Program-made: the position numbers and the translations under genes
DNA from: VFKE01 sp043758025
GTDB taxonomy: Bacteria > Verrucomicrobiota > Verrucomicrobiia > Verrucomicrobiales > Verrucomicrobiaceae
Direction of reading: 5' to 3'
NCBI GenBank assembly: GCA_043758025.1
Contig: JAYVOH010000156.1
Span: 1-12,734 of the forward strand
Length of the DNA stretch: 12,734 nt
Part shown: positions 7,295-12,734 of the stretch, piece after piece
Layout of the letters: every line of letters begins with the position of its first letter
How positions within the stretch are numbered: the first letter of the stretch is position 1
Notes under the pieces: model-generated
Told to the model about the DNA's origin: nothing
The model's database searches: none
The model's input: the letters and a program-made list of their open reading frames with translations, nothing else

Positions 7295-7448
7295 GTCGCT
7301 TTGCGTCTTCGGAGTGCGCCGCTCCTGCGGCGCTTTCGCAGGCGGGATGCGGGGACTCTTGCGTGTGCGCATATCAGGCGCGGTGGAGGTGAACAGTCGC
7401 CGTTCTAAAGCGGCGCAGGAGCGCACGCACTCCAAGACGCAAAGCGAC
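7295..7448. repeat. 154-bp long inverted repeat between recQ and hemL
   Basis: The left arm 7295-7336 and right arm 7407-7448 are near-perfect reverse complements over about 42 bases, allowing two single-base gaps and a few mismatches. Shared blocks include GTCGCTTTGCGTCTT against AAGACGCAAAGCGAC and the CGCAGGAGCG core. The 70-base middle shows no coding sign. Transcribed from recQ, it would form a very stable stem that could end or protect the recQ message. Its GC-rich arms differ in sequence from the other repeats in the window. With the hemL leader it makes up the 253-base gap 7287-7539. Confidence 0.88.
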
Positions 7449-7483
7449 GAACGACAACTTGGGCGGGGCGGGCTTGCAATCCC

Positions 7484-7514
7484 TTGACTCCAACAAATCT
7501 CGTTGCGCTAGCAC
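7484..7514 (+). promoter_or_regulatory. Possible sigma-70-type promoter for hemL
   Basis: TTGACT (7484-7489) is a good -35 match. A weak -10 candidate follows: TAGCAC (7509-7514, spacing 19) or GCTAGC (7507-7512, spacing 17). Transcription would start about 20 bases before the hemL ATG. The site lies just after the long inverted repeat that closes recQ, which suits an independent hemL transcript. The -10 is poor, so confidence is low. Confidence 0.3.
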
Positions 7515-7539
7515 AGCGGCGCGTTCCAAGTATTACCTC

Positions 7540-8826
7540 ATGACTTCCGGCCCCATCTCTCAGAAGCTCTTCGCGCTTGCCAAGCAATACATCCCCGGTG
7601 GCGTGAACTCACCCGTGCGAGCGTTCCGCAACGTCGGCGGCGAACCCTTCTTCGTCCGCCGCGCCAAGGGCTGCCGCATCTGGGACGTGGATGACCGCGC
7701 ATTGATTGATTACGTCGGCACGTGGGGGCCCGCGATCCTCGGTCATGCGCCACAGTGCGTCATCGAAGCCGTGCAGAATGCCGCGAAAGACGGAGTCAGC
7801 TTCGGCATTCCCAACATCTACGAAGTCGAGATGGCCAAGCTTATCTGCGAATGGGTGCCCAGCGTCGAGAAAGTCCGCATGGTCAACAGCGGCACCGAGG
7901 CCACGATGAGTTGCGTCCGCCTCGCGCGCGGGTTCACCAAACGCGACCGCATTGTGAAGTTCGACGGCTGTTATCATGGACATGTTGATGCTCTCCTCGT
8001 GGCCGCAGGCAGTGGTGCGCTTACACATGGGAAGCCGGACAGCGCGGGCATTCCCGCCAGCTATGCGGAACTCACCACCGTGCTTCCTTATAACGATGTC
8101 GCCGCACTGGAGGAATGTTTTGCCAAAGACGGCGACCAGATCGCCGCGATCATTGTGGAGAGTTATCCCGCCAACGCCGGGCTCATCCTGCCGCAACCGG
8201 GCTACTTGCAGAAGCTGCGCGAGATCACCCAGAAGCACGGTGCGCTGCTCATCTTCGATGAAGTGATGACCGGCTTTCGTGTCGCCAAAGGTGGCGTGCA
8301 GGAAATAGAGAAGATCATGCCCGACCTCACCGCGATGGGCAAGGTCATCGGCGGCGGCTTGCCCGTCGGTGCCTTCGGTGGTCGCGCGGACATCATGGAT
8401 TATCTCGCGCCCGATGGTCCCGTATATCAAGCCGGCACCTTGAGCGGCAATCCTCTGGCGATGGCCGCCGGTCTCGCGCAACTCCGCGAGATGGAAAAGC
8501 AGCACGGTTGGCAGCGTCTGGAAACAATCGGCGCGATCATGGAGGACGCGGTGTTGGAGATTCTGCGAAAGACTGGCCGCAATTATCAATGGTATCGCAC
8601 CGGCAGCATGTTCTGCCTCTTTTTCACTGAGAAGCCGGTGCGCAATCTCACCGACGCCAAGACCAGCGATCAAGCCGCATTCAAAAAATTCTTCCATCAC
8701 TGCCTCGATAACGGCGTCTATTTCGCGCCCTCACAATTCGAGACCGGCTTCATCAGCCTCGCCCACAGCGAGGAAGACCTCGCAAAGACCGCGGAGGTGG
8801 TGCAGGCGGGGTTGCTGGCGTTGTAA
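7540..8826 (+). CDS. hemL: Glutamate-1-semialdehyde 2,1-aminomutase HemL
   Basis: A 428-residue PLP enzyme that converts glutamate-1-semialdehyde to 5-aminolevulinate, the committed C5-pathway precursor of heme and other tetrapyrroles. The N-terminus SQKLFALAKQYIPGGVNSPVRAF is the family signature. VNSGTEATM (115-123) binds the PLP phosphate, FDEVMTGFR (239-247) carries the Asp that pairs with the pyridine nitrogen, and Lys268 in MGKVIGGGLPVGAFGG forms the Schiff base. GTLSGNPLAMAAG (299-311) is also diagnostic. Length matches E. coli HemL (426). The frame is open 27 codons further upstream, but that part is not protein-like and the family N-terminus begins at ATG 7540. One oddity is VESYPANAG (206-214), where most HemL proteins have VEPVAGNMG. 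No other hem gene is adjacent. Confidence 0.96.
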   Translation: MTSGPISQKLFALAKQYIPGGVNSPVRAFRNVGGEPFFVRRAKGCRIWDVDDRALIDYVGTWGPAILGHAPQCVIEAVQNAAKDGVSFGIPNIYEVEMAKLICEWVPSVEKVRMVNSGTEATMSCVRLARGFTKRDRIVKFDGCYHGHVDALLVAAGSGALTHGKPDSAGIPASYAELTTVLPYNDVAALEECFAKDGDQIAAIIVESYPANAGLILPQPGYLQKLREITQKHGALLIFDEVMTGFRVAKGGVQEIEKIMPDLTAMGKVIGGGLPVGAFGGRADIMDYLAPDGPVYQAGTLSGNPLAMAAGLAQLREMEKQHGWQRLETIGAIMEDAVLEILRKTGRNYQWYRTGSMFCLFFTEKPVRNLTDAKTSDQAAFKKFFHHCLDNGVYFAPSQFETGFISLAHSEEDLAKTAEVVQAGLLAL

Positions 8827-8876
8827 TCGATATTCTAATAGAGAAGGAGCGCGAGAGCCGAGCGGAGCGAGACAGA

Positions 8877-8911
8877 TAGCCGAAGGCTACCCGAAGGGCG
8901 AGGCGGAAGCC
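8877..8911. repeat. Run of three mini-hairpins after hemL
   Basis: Three short stems follow one another: TAGCC-GAA-GGCTA (8877-8889), CCC-GAA-GGG (8890-8898) and GGC-GGAA-GCC (8902-8911). All have GAA or GGAA loops. They lie in a purine-rich stretch (8841-8917) between hemL and the antitoxin relic that shows no coding sign. There is no T-run, so it is not a clear terminator. It may be a decayed repeat. Confidence 0.45.
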
Positions 8912-8917
8912 GAGTCA

Positions 8918-9149
8918 ATGTCGTCAGACCACTCGCCCATTTTTTTGGCCGCTCGACGCCGAATCTGAGAAGTTGTTGCAGCAGCAATTGCAGGCCGGTG
9001 CTTTCTCCAGCGCTGCCGAGGCCGTGGCCGTAGCGGTGAAGCGCATGTTTGGGTGCGAAGCAACGCCGGAGCTTGAGTCATTGCTCGACGAAGCACTGGC
9101 CCACTCGGGACGTCGCATCCCGCTGTCCGAACCTCACGCGCAAGCTTGA
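8918..9149 (+). pseudogene. ParD-like antitoxin relic, frameshifted in a 7-T run
   Basis: From 8952 to the TGA at 9147-9149 one frame reads LDAESEKLLQQQLQAGAF, then SSAAEAVAVAVKRMF and, near the end, LLDEALAHSGRRIPLSEP. This is a ParD-like pattern: a helix, the 'AGAFSSAAEAV' turn-helix of a ribbon-helix-helix DNA-binding fold, then an acidic tail that would cover a toxin. No ATG opens this frame. The only nearby ATG (8918) is one frame off, and removing one T from the run 8940-8946 would join MSSDHSPIF to WPLDAESEK and give about 76 residues, a normal size. The stop overlaps the toxin ATG by one base (TGATG), as in translationally coupled toxin-antitoxin pairs. The family call comes from pattern recognition only; the frameshift could also be an assembly error or a different start. 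Confidence 0.6.
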
Positions 9150-9201
9150 TGAAGCCAGTCGTCTTCAATCCGGTCGCGGTGCGCGATCTGGACGACATCA
9201 C

Positions 9202-9274
9202 ACAAGGAAGGACGGCACTCATGCCGTCCAATGCAATCAAGCCTTACGACGACAAGAGTGTCGTCGTTCCTTGT
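9202..9274. repeat. 73-bp paired-hairpin element with 8-bp terminal inverted repeats, inside the toxin gene
   Basis: The ends ACAAGGAA (9202-9209) and TTCCTTGT (9267-9274) are perfect inverted repeats. Each half is also a hairpin: GGACGGCA (9210-9217) with TGCCGTCC (9222-9229), and ACGACGACA (9246-9254) with TGTCGTCGT (9259-9267). The halves are diverged inverted copies of each other. This is the same plan and size as the element at 2611-2681 but with different sequence. It begins inside codon 18 of the toxin frame and supplies unrelated codons from there on. Such elements resemble REP/BIME pairs or very small MITEs moved by an outside transposase; none is encoded in the window. Confidence 0.88.
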
Positions 9275-9277
9275 CAC

Positions 9278-9300
9278 CTTATTGAGCGAGGCTCAATAAG
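9278..9300. terminator. Perfect 10-bp hairpin downstream of the metal ATPase gene
   Basis: CTTATTGAGC (9278-9287) and GCTCAATAAG (9291-9300) pair perfectly around a GAG loop. It lies 45 bases beyond the ATPase stop on the minus strand, where transcription arriving from the ATPase would meet it first. No strong T-run follows on either strand, so an efficient intrinsic terminator is not assured. It directly follows the paired-hairpin element and may be part of the same inserted block. Confidence 0.5.
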
Positions 9301-9344
9301 TGGATATGCCTGATGATGGCGCGGGCTTACAATCTGAGCTCGCG

Positions 9345-11612
9345 CTACTCCCTCCCAAACAACAGCCGCAAGCTGTTCAGACAAACGATCACGGTGCTGC
9401 CCTCGTGTATGATTACGCCAACGGTGAGCGGCACGAGGCCGAAGATTGCGGACACGGCCATGATGGTGATCGCGCCGAGGGAGATGAACAGGTTTTGCTT
9501 GATGATGGCGCGCGCCTTGAGGCTGAGCTCGCGGGCGGTTAGGAGTTTTTCAATCTTGTCTTTCATCAGCACGACATCGCTTTGCTCCAGCGCGGCGTCG
9601 CTCCCGCGTGCGCCCATGGCCACACTGACATATGCGGCGGCGAGACTCGGCGCGTCGTTCACGCCGTCGCCCACCATCGCCACCTTGCGCCCCTTGTCAG
9701 TGAGTCCCTTGATGGTGGCCACTTTGTCCTCGGGTTTGAGGCCCGCGAACACCGCGCTGAGGCCAAGATCTTTCCCGATCTGTTCCGCAGCGGCGCGGCG
9801 GTCACCGGTGAGCATGATGGTCTCCACGCCTTCAGCCTTGAGTTTTTCCAGCACGCCCTTGCTCCCTGAACGGATGGTATCTTGCAACAAGATGCGGCCG
9901 ACGAGTCCCGCTTGCAGCACCCACACTTCGGTGAACCCAAGCGGGGCATCGGGAATCTTGCCCACCCAACCCGCGAACTCACCCTGCTCCATGAGTTCCC
10001 TGCGTCCCACATAAGTGACCTGCCCATCCACCGTGCCGCGCAATCCGGCGCCGGTGAGACTTTGAAATTCATCCAGGGTTCCGGGCGCGATATCCTGTGA
10101 TTTCCCATGAGCGACGATGGCGCGGGCGATGGGATGATTCGAGTGCGCCTCCATGGTGATCGCAATGCGCGTGACATCGGTCTCGCGACCCGGAGGGAAG
10201 CTCTCGATGGTTTTCACGCGCATCTCGCCCTCGGTCAGCGTTCCTGTTTTGTCCATGCAGACGACATCAACCTCCGCGAGTTTTTCAATGGCCGCGCCGC
10301 CACGAAAGAGGATGCCATGCCGCGCGCCCCAGGCGATGGCGGCGAGGATCGCCGAGGGAATGCTCAAGGCCAGCGCGCAGGGCGACATCACAACGAGCAG
10401 CGTCATCGCGAGATAGAACGCCGACTTGTGCCCGCCGACATTGTGGAAGGGCGCGATGTGAAAGCCGAGCCACCACACGAAAAACATCGCTGCGGTCAGG
10501 CCGAGCACGAGCCAGGTGTAGGGCGTGCCGAACTTGTCCGTGAAGCGCTGGCTGGGCGCGCGGAGGTTCTGCGCGTGTTGGATGAGCATGATGATTTTTT
10601 GCAGCGCACTTTGGGAGGCGAGCTTCTCGACCCTGACCGTGACCGCGCCCCAGAGGTTCAGCGTGCCACTGAAAACTTCAGCGCCCTTGATTTTCTCCAC
10701 GGGCACCGATTCTCCGGTGAGCGTGGATTCATCCGCAGCGGTCTCGCCGGATATAATGGAGCCGTCCACCGCGAACAGTTCATCAGGTCGCACCTGCAAC
10801 TTATCGCCCACGACGAGCGACACCACCGCGCGTTCTTCGACGCTACCATTGGGCAGAATGACGCGGGCCATCTTCGGCGCGGCCTTGGTGAGAGCATTGA
10901 TCTCGCGATGCGTGCGGTGGAGGGCGTAGTGTTCCATCGCTCCGCTTAAGGAGAAGAGAAACAGGAGCAATGCGCCCTCGTGCCAGGCCCCGATGGCCAT
11001 GGCACCCGCTGCCACTGCGAGCATGAGAAAATGAATGTCGAGCTGGCCCTCGCGAATCTTTTCCCATGCGTCCTTGGCCGCGTCCCATCCGCCGGCGACG
11101 ATGGAGATGACAAAGCAACTGATCCACACTGTCGGGGGCAGCGTGGTGAAACTTTCTATAAACCATCCGGCGAACAACGCCGCGCCGCAGATCGCGGCTT
11201 GCATCGCGAGCATCTGCCATTCCTCTCGGCTTTGTTTCTCGATTTCCTCGGGCTCCGGCCAGGCGAACTCGCGCCATTTCCAGAAGGTGGGTGCGGTGGG
11301 ACAGCTGGGCTTTTCAATCAAGACATCTTGAGTGGGGAGTTTCCTCACCTGAAATTGGAATGCCTCCCGCGTTCCCGCGGTGCTGGATGGAAAACCTCCG
11401 GAGCCGAAGCGCGCATCCAATGCGCGCAACACCGTGTCGAGCCTGGCCTTCAATGCCTCGGCATTGACGACTCCCAACGTCGCGACCGAAACCTTGCGCT
11501 GGTCGGCATTGAGCAGGATCGCTTCCACGCCCTGTTCATCAGCCAGAAAGCTGGAAAGTCCCTCCATCCAACTGGAGGCAGGGGCAGGGGATGACGGCGT
11601 GGAATTTGGCAT
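9345..11612 (-). CDS. P1B-4-type heavy-metal-transporting P-type ATPase
   Basis: A 755-residue inner-membrane pump that uses ATP to export a transition metal. It has an N-terminal HMA-like region (about 14-70) without any CxxC, TM helices from about residue 134, actuator motif TGES (299-302), ion-binding motif SPC in TM4 of the core (410-412, in VVMSPCALALSIPSAI), phosphorylation site DKTGTLT with Asp454, the HP motif SNHPIA (491-496) and hinge GDGVNDAP (648-655). The last helix carries HEGSTVIVCLNSLRLL (736-751). SPC instead of CPC together with HEGST is the signature of the P1B-4 subgroup, whose known members move Co2+, Fe2+ or Zn2+. The ATG at 11610-11612 gives the complete HMA-like region. 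The gene is divergent from rlmN; no metal-sensing regulator is adjacent. A weak promoter (TTGCAC, minus strand of 11653-11658, plus AAGACT at 17-base spacing) is possible. Confidence 0.93.
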   Translation of the reverse strand: MPNSTPSSPAPASSWMEGLSSFLADEQGVEAILLNADQRKVSVATLGVVNAEALKARLDTVLRALDARFGSGGFPSSTAGTREAFQFQVRKLPTQDVLIEKPSCPTAPTFWKWREFAWPEPEEIEKQSREEWQMLAMQAAICGAALFAGWFIESFTTLPPTVWISCFVISIVAGGWDAAKDAWEKIREGQLDIHFLMLAVAAGAMAIGAWHEGALLLFLFSLSGAMEHYALHRTHREINALTKAAPKMARVILPNGSVEERAVVSLVVGDKLQVRPDELFAVDGSIISGETAADESTLTGESVPVEKIKGAEVFSGTLNLWGAVTVRVEKLASQSALQKIIMLIQHAQNLRAPSQRFTDKFGTPYTWLVLGLTAAMFFVWWLGFHIAPFHNVGGHKSAFYLAMTLLVVMSPCALALSIPSAILAAIAWGARHGILFRGGAAIEKLAEVDVVCMDKTGTLTEGEMRVKTIESFPPGRETDVTRIAITMEAHSNHPIARAIVAHGKSQDIAPGTLDEFQSLTGAGLRGTVDGQVTYVGRRELMEQGEFAGWVGKIPDAPLGFTEVWVLQAGLVGRILLQDTIRSGSKGVLEKLKAEGVETIMLTGDRRAAAEQIGKDLGLSAVFAGLKPEDKVATIKGLTDKGRKVAMVGDGVNDAPSLAAAYVSVAMGARGSDAALEQSDVVLMKDKIEKLLTARELSLKARAIIKQNLFISLGAITIMAVSAIFGLVPLTVGVIIHEGSTVIVCLNSLRLLFGRE

Positions 11613-11635
11613 GAGCGAAGTCTGGGGTGAGTCTT

Positions 11636-11716
11636 ACCGCAAAGCAGAAAGGGTGCAAAGTCACGTTTGCGTTCGTGCAGAAACAAAGCGCAATGTGAAC
11701 CTTTGCCGCAAGGCCG
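11636..11716. repeat. CAAAG-rich intergenic repeat-like stretch between the ATPase gene and rlmN
   Basis: The motif CAAAG (or its complement CTTTG) recurs as CCGCAAAGCAG, GTGCAAAGTCAC, AACAAAGCGC and ACCTTTGCCGC. The stretch GGTGCAAAGTCAC near 11652 is matched in inverted form by GTGAACCTTTGCC near 11695, with two extra bases. No ORF of note lies in the 125-base divergent gap, which must also hold the promoters of both genes. It may be a decayed dispersed repeat. Confidence 0.4.
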
Positions 11717-11731
11717 ATTCACGGCTAGTCT
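11703..11731 (+). promoter_or_regulatory. Possible rlmN promoter giving a near-leaderless transcript
   Basis: TTGCCG (11703-11708) and TAGTCT (11726-11731) are spaced 17 bases apart. The usual start, about 7 bases after the -10, would be at or next to the rlmN ATG (11738), so the message would have almost no leader. There is no Shine-Dalgarno before the ATG, which is consistent. The -10 match is only moderate. Confidence 0.35.
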
Positions 11732-11737
11732 GCGACG

Positions 11738-12734
11738 ATGACCGCCGAACCACTGCCCTGCCTGCTCGCAACTTCACCCGATGAAATGGGAGAAGTTGTC
11801 GCCGCCATTGGGGAGCCTGCGTTTCGCGCGAAACAGATTCTGGAATGGATCTTCCCGAAACGCGCAGAGAGTTTCGAGGCCATGTCGAACTTATCCAAAG
11901 CCATGCGCATTGCATTAGCGGAGCGCTTTGTGTTGCGCACGATGACACTGGCGCGTGTGGAAGGCGCAGAGGACACCACGCGGAAATATCTCTTCAAGCT
12001 TCATGATGGCCGCTTCATCGAGACCGTGCTCATCCCTGCCTCGCCCGCGCTTTACGGCGAGCGCTCGGACCGCCGCACGCTCTGTGTTTCCTCGCAAGTG
12101 GGTTGCGCTTTCGATTGCAAATTCTGCGCCAGCGGACTCGCGGGACTCACGCGAAACCTCACGGCCAGCGAGATCACCGAGCAGATCATCCAAGTGGAGA
12201 AACACTGCGGCGCACGGGTGGACAACCTGGTTTTCATGGGCATGGGCGAGCCGCTGGCCAATCTGCCCAATGTTTTACAGGCCATTCAGGTGTTGAACGC
12301 GGAGTGGGGAGTCGGCATCGGGGCGCGGCACATCACCGTGAGCACCAGCGGAATCGCACCGCAGATTTACAAGCTCGCGGAGTTTCCTCTGCAAATCCGG
12401 CTCGCCATCTCGTTACACGGTGCCAGCGATGAAGTGCGCGACCAGATCATGCCGGTGAATCAGAAGTGGCCGCTGCATGATCTTTACGCAGCGCTGGATT
12501 ATTGGTGCTCACGGAAGAAGCAGAAGCTGACCTTTGAGTTCATCTTGATCGAAGGTGTGAATGACACGCTGGAGCAGGCGCGACTGCTGGGCCGCGCAGC
12601 GCAGATGCTGGATGCGAAAGTCAATCTGATCCCCTACAACACCGTCGAGGGTCTCCCTTGGAAACGGCCTGCTGAGCGGCAGCAGGAAATCTTCTGCGAT
12701 GAAGTCGCCGCGTTCGGCGTCTCCGCCACGCTGC
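11738..12734 (+). CDS. rlmN: 23S rRNA (adenine2503-C2)-methyltransferase RlmN (3' end outside the window)
   Basis: 332 residues are visible of a protein usually about 350-390 long. It is a radical-SAM enzyme that methylates C2 of A2503 in 23S rRNA, and in some bacteria A37 of tRNAs, tuning peptidyl-transfer accuracy. N-terminal helices (FRAKQILEWIFPKRAESF, 29-46) form the RNA-binding domain. The [4Fe-4S] cluster motif is C123-AFD-C127-KF-C130. C116 matches the E. coli catalytic Cys118, while the partner Cys355 would lie past the window edge. GMGEPLANLPNVLQAI (168-183) and STSGIAPQIYKLAE (202-215) are strong family motifs, and ISLHGASDEVRDQIMPVN (224-241) continues them. ATG 11738 gives the expected N-terminus. 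Cfr, the resistance relative, is less likely given the chromosomal context and overall fit, but the two cannot be fully separated by eye. Confidence 0.94.
   Translation, partial: MTAEPLPCLLATSPDEMGEVVAAIGEPAFRAKQILEWIFPKRAESFEAMSNLSKAMRIALAERFVLRTMTLARVEGAEDTTRKYLFKLHDGRFIETVLIPASPALYGERSDRRTLCVSSQVGCAFDCKFCASGLAGLTRNLTASEITEQIIQVEKHCGARVDNLVFMGMGEPLANLPNVLQAIQVLNAEWGVGIGARHITVSTSGIAPQIYKLAEFPLQIRLAISLHGASDEVRDQIMPVNQKWPLHDLYAALDYWCSRKKQKLTFEFILIEGVNDTLEQARLLGRAAQMLDAKVNLIPYNTVEGLPWKRPAERQQEIFCDEVAAFGVSATL

Larger units (their letters stand above)
9149..9313 (+). pseudogene. ParE/RelE-like toxin relic truncated by a palindromic element
   Basis: The ATG at 9149 opens MKPVVFNPVAVRDLDDIT, which resembles the start of ParE/RelE-superfamily toxins (a beta strand, then a helix beginning with residues such as A.RDLDDI). 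Codon 18 then runs straight into the 73-bp paired-hairpin element at 9202-9274. The rest of the 54-codon frame is encoded by that element and flanking sequence, and ends at TGA 9311-9313. The toxin family is normally about 90-100 residues, so the catalytic or gyrase-binding part is absent, and no continuation is seen after the element. With the antitoxin relic upstream this is a dead type II toxin-antitoxin operon. The assignment rests on 18 residues plus context. Confidence 0.5.

Noticed and set aside
7295..7448. CRISPR-like repeat array
   Set aside because: The repeats are inverted, not direct, with only two arms and no regular spacers.
7459..7539. 27 extra N-terminal residues for HemL
   Set aside because: The segment covers the likely promoter and does not resemble HemL; starting at 7540 gives the normal length.
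7609..8700. 363-codon minus-strand open frame opposite hemL
   Set aside because: Fully antisense to a confidently identified gene, with no recognisable domains.
10107..10949. 280-codon + strand open frame inside the metal ATPase gene
   Set aside because: Antisense to conserved ATPase motifs (SPC, DKTGT, TGES) and with shadow-like composition.

Overview
The window looks like a piece of a bacterial chromosome of moderately high GC, most likely from the Verrucomicrobiota (PVC group). This is inferred from the Tat-exported Gfo/Idh/MocA oxidoreductase, the style of the MFS and SNase-like proteins, the mostly weak or absent Shine-Dalgarno sequences, and several palindromic intergenic repeats. No rRNA, tRNA, CRISPR array, phage gene or transposase was seen. 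The reading is by eye, without database searches.

Layout. 1-62: possible 3' tip of a + strand gene. 28-1158 (-): an MFS transporter whose last membrane segments seem lost. 1164-1265: a 102-bp inverted repeat. 1265-1978 (-): a membrane-anchored SNase-fold protein with doubtful catalytic residues. 2021-2614 (+): a TPMT-type methyltransferase. 2611-2681: a paired-hairpin element containing the stop codons of both convergent flanking genes. 2678-3463 (-): mazG. 3601-5022 (+): a secreted Gfo/Idh/MocA oxidoreductase followed by a strong intrinsic terminator. 5139-7286 (+): recQ with an extra domain. 7295-7448: a 154-bp inverted repeat. 7540-8826 (+): hemL. 8827-9344: a decayed ParD/ParE-like toxin-antitoxin locus, with the toxin cut by a 73-bp paired-hairpin element. 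9345-11612 (-): a P1B-4-type metal-transporting ATPase. 11738 to the window end (+): rlmN, incomplete.

The intact genes are mostly single-gene housekeeping units rather than one pathway: nucleotide pool cleaning (MazG), DNA repair (RecQ), tetrapyrrole synthesis (HemL), 23S rRNA modification (RlmN) and metal efflux. Many adjacent genes are divergent or convergent, so long operons are unlikely; only the SNase-like/MFS pair and recQ/hemL run in the same direction, each pair separated by a palindromic repeat.

The unusual content lies between the genes. At least four structured palindromic elements of different sequence occur in 12.7 kb. Two of them (2611-2681 and 9202-9274) share the same architecture: two hairpins in opposed orientation, about 72 bp in total, like REP/BIME pairs. 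One overlaps the stop codons of two genes and the other truncates a toxin gene. No new multi-gene system was found; the toxin-antitoxin relic and the repeat family are the best leads.
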